A DNA stretch of 64,000 bases. Origin: Streptomyces venezuelae ATCC 10712. Its GTDB lineage: Bacteria > Actinomycetota > Actinomycetes > Streptomycetales > Streptomycetaceae. The stretch covers positions 1,240,001-1,304,000 of the forward strand of contig NZ_CP029197.1 in NCBI RefSeq assembly GCF_008639165.1, read 5' to 3'. Every line of letters starts with the position of its first letter. The stretch's first letter is position 1. Positions 60,026-64,000 of the stretch are shown here, one piece after another. Below the pieces are notes generated by a model, which searched no databases, had not been told where the DNA came from, and was given only the letters and a program-made list of their open reading frames with translations. A program made the translations under genes and the position numbers.

Positions 60026-60031
60026 ACATTA
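60026..60031 (-). promoter_or_regulatory. Candidate -10 of the 55-residue gene
   Basis: TAATGT on the minus strand; no clear -35. Confidence 0.35.
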
Positions 60032-60460
60032 GGGAGCCGGGAGGGCCCGGGCGTCATGCCCGCGTACCGACTTGCGGGCCTCCCGGAGGATGACGACCGG
60101 CCGGACGGCGTACTCCCCTGGGTGGAGACGGGGCCGCGGAACCCCGGGAGATCCCGGAGGGGTTCCGGGAGGGGCACGGGACGGCGGGCGCGGGCGTGAC
60201 TTCGCTCACTTCGCGGGGCCCCGGACGAACGCCCAGGTCCAGGGGGTCCGGCAGACCTTCCCCGGGCTCTCCGGACGTCCGGCTGACCGATGGTCAACTC
60301 GGCTGCCCGGAATGGGCGTTGGGGTGACGGGCCGGACCCCCCACCACCCCGGGTGGCCCCCAGCACTGACGATCGATTCCGGGTGCGAGGGCGCGGCCTA
60401 TGAGCGCCTGCGGGCGCCACTACGTAAGCTGTGCCACGTCGAACGGACGAGGGGACGGAC

Positions 60461-61696
60461 ATGGCGATGATGCGGCTCCGGCGCGAGGATCCGCGGATCG
60501 TCGGGTCGTTCCGGCTCCACCGCAGGCTGGGGGCCGGCGGGATGGGCGTCGTGTACCTGGGCTCCGACCGGCGCGGCCAGCGCGTCGCGCTCAAGGTGAT
60601 CCGGCCCGACCTCGCCGAGGACCAGGAGTTCCGGTCCCGGTTCGCCCGCGAGGTGTCCGCCGCCCGGCGGATCCGCGGCGGCTGCACGGCCCGGCTCGTC
60701 GCCGCGGACCTGGAGGCCGAGCGCCCCTGGTTCGCCACCCAGTACGTCCCCGGGCCCTCGCTGCACGACCGGGTCGCCGAGGAGGGCGGCCTGCGCGCCG
60801 CGGACGTGGCCTCGATCGGCGCGGCCCTGTCGGAGGGTCTCGTCGCCGTCCACGAGGCGGGGGTCGTGCACCGCGACCTCAAGCCCTCGAACATCCTGCT
60901 CTCCCCCAAGGGCCCCCGCATCATCGACTTCGGGATCGCCTGGGCCACCGGCGCGAGCACCCTGACCCATGTGGGCACGGCCGTCGGCTCCCCCGGCTTC
61001 CTCGCCCCCGAGCAGGTGCGCGGCGCGGCCGTCACCCCCGCCACCGACGTGTTCTCGCTGGGCGCCACCCTGGCGTACGCGGCGATGTCCGACTCCCCCT
61101 TCGGGCACGGGAGTTCCGAGGTCATGCTCTACCGGGTGGTGCACGAGGAGCCCCAGCTGCACGGCGTGCCGGACGCGCTCGCGCCGCTCATCCGGGCCTG
61201 CCTGGCGAAGGACCCCGAGGACCGCCCCAGCACGCTCCAGCTGTCGATGCGGCTCAAGGAGATCGCGGCGCGCGAGGCGCAGGGACTGCCGGTCTCCCGG
61301 CCGCCTGTGCAGCGGGAGCGGGCCGAGGAGCGCAACACCGTACGGCCGACCGAGCGGTACACCGAGCGCGATGTGCCCGGCCGTGCGCCGGAGCGGGGCG
61401 CCGAGCGGGTGACCGAGCGCGGCGCGGAGCGCGGGGGCGAACGCGGTACGGAGCGGAGCTCCGAGCGGGAGCGCACCGCCGGGCGGGGGCCCGGCCCCGC
61501 GGCCCGGCCCTCCGCCGGGCCCCGGACCGGCGGCCGCACCGGGGGACGGCCCGCCACCCGGCCCGGCGGGCGCACGACCTCCACGGGGCGCCGCCCCGCC
61601 AACCCCCGGCTGCTGCGGCAGCGGCTCTTCGTCTTCGTCGTGGTGACCCTGGTCGTGGCCCTCGGCATCGCCGCCGCCCAGGCCCTTCAGGGATAG
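60461..61696 (+). CDS. Tail-anchored Ser/Thr protein kinase
   Basis: The product has 411 residues from ATG 60461, GAGGGG upstream. It is a complete Hanks-type kinase: glycine loop GAGGMGVVY (24-32), Lys45 (VALKVI), HRDLKPSN (137-144), DFG (156-158) and GSPGFLAPEQ. Then comes an Arg/Glu-rich linker with repeated ERGAER-like units (about 320-350) and a Gly/Arg/Pro tract. One membrane helix (about 388-406) ends just before the C-terminus. There are no PASTA or other sensor domains. Kinase activity is well supported, while the signal and targets are unknown. Confidence 0.94.
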   Translation: MAMMRLRREDPRIVGSFRLHRRLGAGGMGVVYLGSDRRGQRVALKVIRPDLAEDQEFRSRFAREVSAARRIRGGCTARLVAADLEAERPWFATQYVPGPSLHDRVAEEGGLRAADVASIGAALSEGLVAVHEAGVVHRDLKPSNILLSPKGPRIIDFGIAWATGASTLTHVGTAVGSPGFLAPEQVRGAAVTPATDVFSLGATLAYAAMSDSPFGHGSSEVMLYRVVHEEPQLHGVPDALAPLIRACLAKDPEDRPSTLQLSMRLKEIAAREAQGLPVSRPPVQRERAEERNTVRPTERYTERDVPGRAPERGAERVTERGAERGGERGTERSSERERTAGRGPGPAARPSAGPRTGGRTGGRPATRPGGRTTSTGRRPANPRLLRQRLFVFVVVTLVVALGIAAAQALQG

Positions 61697-61748
61697 GAAG
61701 GGCCGAGCGGGCGGCCGGCGGGGAGCGCTCGGCGCGCTCCCCGGCCCG

Positions 61749-62567
61749 TCAGGTCGTCGGGCGGCCCGTCGCCACCGCGTAGAACGCGACCGCCGCCGCC
61801 GCGCCCACGTTCAGCGAGTCGACGCCGTGGGCCATCGGGATGCGGACCCATTCGTCGGCGGCACGCAGGGCCTGCGTGGTGAGCCCGTCCCCCTCCGCAC
61901 CCAGCATCAGGGCCACCCGCTCCAGCCGGTGCGGGGCCGCCTCGTCGATCGACATCGCCTTCTCGGCCGGGGTCAGCGCGAGGAGCTTGAAGCCCGCCTC
62001 CCGTACCGCCTCCAGGCCTCGCGGCCAGGTGTCGAGCCGGGCGTACGGCACCGAGAACACCGCGCCCATCGACACCTTCACCGAGCGCCGGTACAGCGGG
62101 TCCGCGCAGTCCGGTGACAGCAGGACGGCGTCCATGCCCAGGGCGGCGGCGCTGCGGAAGATGGCGCCGATGTTGGTGTGGTCGTTGACCGACTCCATCA
62201 CGACCACCCGGCGGGCTCCGACGAGCAGTTCGGCGGCGTCCGGGAGCGGCTTGCGCTGCATCGAGGCGAGGGCGCCCCGGTGCACGTGGTAGCCGGTGAC
62301 GCGCTCCGCGAGGTCCGGCTGGATCGCGTACACCGGCGCCGGGACCTCGTCGATGACGTCCCGCATCACGTCGACCCACTTGGCGGAGAGCAGCATCGAC
62401 CGCATCTCGTACCCCGCCTGCCTGGCACGGCGGATGACCTTCTCGCCCTCGGCGATGAACAGGCCCTCGGCCGGCTCCCGTCTGCGGCGGAGTTCGACGT
62501 CGGTCAGACCGGTGTAGTCGCGCAGGCGCGGGTCGTCGGGGTCGTCGATCGTGATGAGTTCGGCCAC
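61749..62567 (-). CDS. SpoU/TrmH-family RNA 2'-O-methyltransferase
   Basis: It would methylate a ribose in rRNA or tRNA with SAM. The product has 272 residues from GTG 62565-62567. An N-terminal substrate-binding region (FIAEGEKVIRRARQAG) precedes the knotted domain with VMESVNDHTNIGAIFRSAAALG, ALMLGAEGDGL and VDSLNVGAAAAVAF. The family includes thiostrepton-resistance enzymes, but most members are housekeeping and the target cannot be told. It is convergent with the kinase gene. Confidence 0.93.
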   Translation of the reverse strand: MAELITIDDPDDPRLRDYTGLTDVELRRRREPAEGLFIAEGEKVIRRARQAGYEMRSMLLSAKWVDVMRDVIDEVPAPVYAIQPDLAERVTGYHVHRGALASMQRKPLPDAAELLVGARRVVVMESVNDHTNIGAIFRSAAALGMDAVLLSPDCADPLYRRSVKVSMGAVFSVPYARLDTWPRGLEAVREAGFKLLALTPAEKAMSIDEAAPHRLERVALMLGAEGDGLTTQALRAADEWVRIPMAHGVDSLNVGAAAAVAFYAVATGRPTT

Positions 62568-62634
62568 GAGGTGATACTGCCTTGTCCGGGGTGTGGTGCC
62601 AATGTGTGTGCGGCGGTGCGTCGGCGGGTGACGG

Positions 62635-63906
62635 TCAGCCCTGCTCGGTCAGGCGGTTCGGGCCCTCCGCCACCACGTCGCCGATCACGATGACCGCCGG
62701 CGGACGGACCTCCTGCGCCTTCACCGTCTCCGCGACCGTCTCCAGCGTCGCGTCCACCCGGCGCTGGGAGGCCGTCGTGCCCTCCTGGACCAGGGCCAGG
62801 GGCGTCCGCGGGTCCTTGCCGTGCGCGACGAGCGCCTCGGCGATCTTCCCGATCTTGTCGACGCCCATCAGGATCACCAGGGTGCCGGTGAGCTTCGCGA
62901 GCGACGCCCAGTCGACGAGGGAACGCGGGTCGTCCGGCGCCACGTGCCCGCTGACCACCGTGAACTCGTGGGCCACCCCGCGGTGCGTGACCGGGATGCC
63001 CGCCGCGCCCGGGACCGAGATGGAGCTGGAGATGCCGGGGACGACCGTGCACGCGATGCCCTCGGCGGCGAGCGCCTGGGCCTCCTCCATGCCGCGGCCG
63101 AAGACGAACGGGTCGCCGCCCTTGAGCCGTACGACCGACCTGCCCGCCTTCGCGTGCTCGATCAGCGCGTTGTTGATGGCTTCCTGGGCCATGAAACGGC
63201 CGTACGGGATCTTCGCCGCGTCGATCACCTCGACGTGCGGGGGCAGCTCGTCGAGCAGGTCACGGGGGCCGAGCCGGTCGGCGATGACCACGTCCGCCTC
63301 CGCGAGCAGGCGGCGGCCGCGGACCGTGATGAGGTCGGGGTCGCCGGGGCCGCCGCCGACCAGGGCGACGAACGGGGTGCGCGCGCGGTGCTGCGGCGCG
63401 GCGATCGAGCCGTCCCGCAGGCCCTCCAGGATGGCGTCCCGCACGGCGGCGGAGCGGCGCGGGTCGTGACCGGTCAGCACGGCGACCGTGACGCCCTCGC
63501 CGCGGCCGGTGGCCGGGGTCCAGGCGGTGGCCGCCTCCGCGTCGTCGGAGCGGACGCACCAGGTCCGGGTCCGCTCGGCCTCGGCGGACGCGGCGGCGTT
63601 CGAGGCCGGGTCGGTGGTGGCGACCAGGGCGTACCAGGCGTCGGCGAGGTCACCGTCCTCGTAGCGGCGCTTCACCCAGGTGATCTCGCCGGCCTCGGCC
63701 ATCGCCTCGACGGAGGGGGTCGCGGAGGGGGAGATCAGGGTGATGTCGGCGCCGGCCGCGATCAGGGCCGGGAGCCTGCGCTGGGCGACCTGGCCGCCGC
63801 CGAGGACGACTACGCGGCGGCCGGCCAGGCGCAGGCCCACGGGGTAGGCGGGGTGCGACGCCGCCGGCGGGGCGGTGTGATCGGCGTGCTCGGCGTTCTC
63901 GGCCAT
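62635..63906 (-). CDS. cobA: Uroporphyrinogen-III C-methyltransferase with precorrin-2 dehydrogenase-like domain
   Basis: The product has 423 residues from ATG 63906 (GAGGAG 10 bases upstream). The N-terminal domain (LRLAGRRVVVLGGGQVAQRRLPALIAAGADIT) is CysG/Met8-like NAD-binding. The C-terminal SUMT domain has VALVGGGPGDPDLITVRGRRLL, VRLKGGDPFVFGRGMEEAQAL and VPGISSSISVPGAAGIPVTHRG. It feeds precorrin-2 into siroheme or cobalamin synthesis. It may do both dehydrogenation and methylation, as in CysG without the chelatase part. Confidence 0.93.
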   Translation of the reverse strand: MAENAEHADHTAPPAASHPAYPVGLRLAGRRVVVLGGGQVAQRRLPALIAAGADITLISPSATPSVEAMAEAGEITWVKRRYEDGDLADAWYALVATTDPASNAAASAEAERTRTWCVRSDDAEAATAWTPATGRGEGVTVAVLTGHDPRRSAAVRDAILEGLRDGSIAAPQHRARTPFVALVGGGPGDPDLITVRGRRLLAEADVVIADRLGPRDLLDELPPHVEVIDAAKIPYGRFMAQEAINNALIEHAKAGRSVVRLKGGDPFVFGRGMEEAQALAAEGIACTVVPGISSSISVPGAAGIPVTHRGVAHEFTVVSGHVAPDDPRSLVDWASLAKLTGTLVILMGVDKIGKIAEALVAHGKDPRTPLALVQEGTTASQRRVDATLETVAETVKAQEVRPPAVIVIGDVVAEGPNRLTEQG

Positions 63907-64000
63907 GGGTGAGCGGCTCCTCGGAGGGCGGATGCTGGCCGCTGCTGCGGTGAAGCGGCTGGTGGGGCCACGATATCGGTGGCCGTACTCCGTCACGCTG

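Larger units (their letters stand above)
59949..60460. other. 512-base divergent intergenic region
   Basis: No gene is credible here. It holds, toward the small gene, a -10-like TAATGT (60031-60026) and an 11-bp inverted repeat (59973-59983 with 60006-60016), each arm followed on the plus strand by CTTGAC. Further on are an 8-bp inverted repeat GGAACCCC/GGGGTTCC (60138-60166) and a CCGGACGTCCGG palindrome (60271-60282). Toward the kinase there is a small GCGCC/GGCGC stem (60404-60417) and a possible -10 TAAGCT (60425-60430) 30 bases before the start. The long middle part may hold operators. Confidence 0.5.

Noticed and set aside
61749..62567. Thiostrepton-resistance methyltransferase
   Set aside because: The SpoU fold is shared with many housekeeping RNA methyltransferases, and no thiopeptide biosynthesis genes are nearby.

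Overview
The window is a stretch of high-GC actinobacterial chromosome, almost certainly from a Streptomyces. The support is the very high GC content with strong third-position bias, many GTG and some TTG starts, a gene for the sporulation protein SsgB, a bifunctional RelA/SpoT with a long Pro/Ala tail, phosphatidylinositol mannoside genes, and a gene order that matches, as far as I recall it, the conserved core of Streptomyces chromosomes around rpsD, relA, ruvABC, thrS and ssgB. No integrase, transposase, phage gene or CRISPR array was seen. The region reads as core genome, with some lineage-specific or uncharacterised genes between housekeeping ones.

Layout. 1-8.6 kb (minus strand): a truncated M24 peptidase-like gene, a P-loop ATPase with a Pro/Gly-rich head, then the shikimate genes aroQ, aroB, aroK, aroC and aroE. 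These are transcribed in the order aroE-C-K-B-Q with overlapping start/stop codons, preceded by mltG and ruvX. 8.6-12.1 kb: alaS with two small membrane-associated genes upstream. 12.25-14.5 kb (plus): a STAND-type NB-ARC/TPR protein. 14.6-19.7 kb (minus): rpsD with a long structured leader, rarA, a VKOR-like protein, hisS and an MBL hydrolase. 19.8-22.05 kb (plus): a membrane cyclophilin and a DUF349 protein. A strong terminator at 22.07-22.11 kb faces relA.

22.1-37.4 kb (minus): relA, apt, secF, secD, yajC, ruvB, ruvA, ruvC, yebC, pdxT, pdxS, a small membrane protein, then pimA, an acyltransferase and pgsA (phosphatidylinositol mannoside synthesis). 37.7-43.1 kb: an EF-G-like GTPase (plus), an unknown 554-residue membrane protein (plus), a HIT protein (minus) and a K+ channel (plus). 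43.1-48 kb: thrS (minus), then a two-gene unit of unknown function (DUF4365-like protein plus an OB-fold-like partner) divergent from a DEDDh exonuclease.

48-58.1 kb: two tRNA-Val(CAC) genes bracket an SRPBCC protein and an 845-residue membrane protein. They are followed by a PGPGW membrane protein, ssgB, a CGNR zinc-finger protein, small membrane proteins, a DsbA-like protein, a double GNAT protein and pabC/pabB. A tRNA cluster follows: Gly(GCC), Cys(GCA) and three identical Val(GAC). 58.2-64 kb: a zinc-ribbon protein, a phosphotransferase, a 55-residue membrane protein with a hairpin leader, a tail-anchored Ser/Thr kinase, a SpoU rRNA methyltransferase and a fused CobA/CysG-type enzyme.

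The most interesting uncharacterised unit is the 45.2-48.0 kb locus, where a protein with a restriction-endonuclease-like D...QxK signature is translationally coupled to a probable nucleic-acid-binding partner and faces a 3'-5' exonuclease. Other points worth a second look are the rpsD leader, the hairpin leader at 60.0 kb, repeats in the pdxS promoter, and an EF-G paralogue with a degenerate G4 motif. All functional calls come from reading motifs; no database search was possible.
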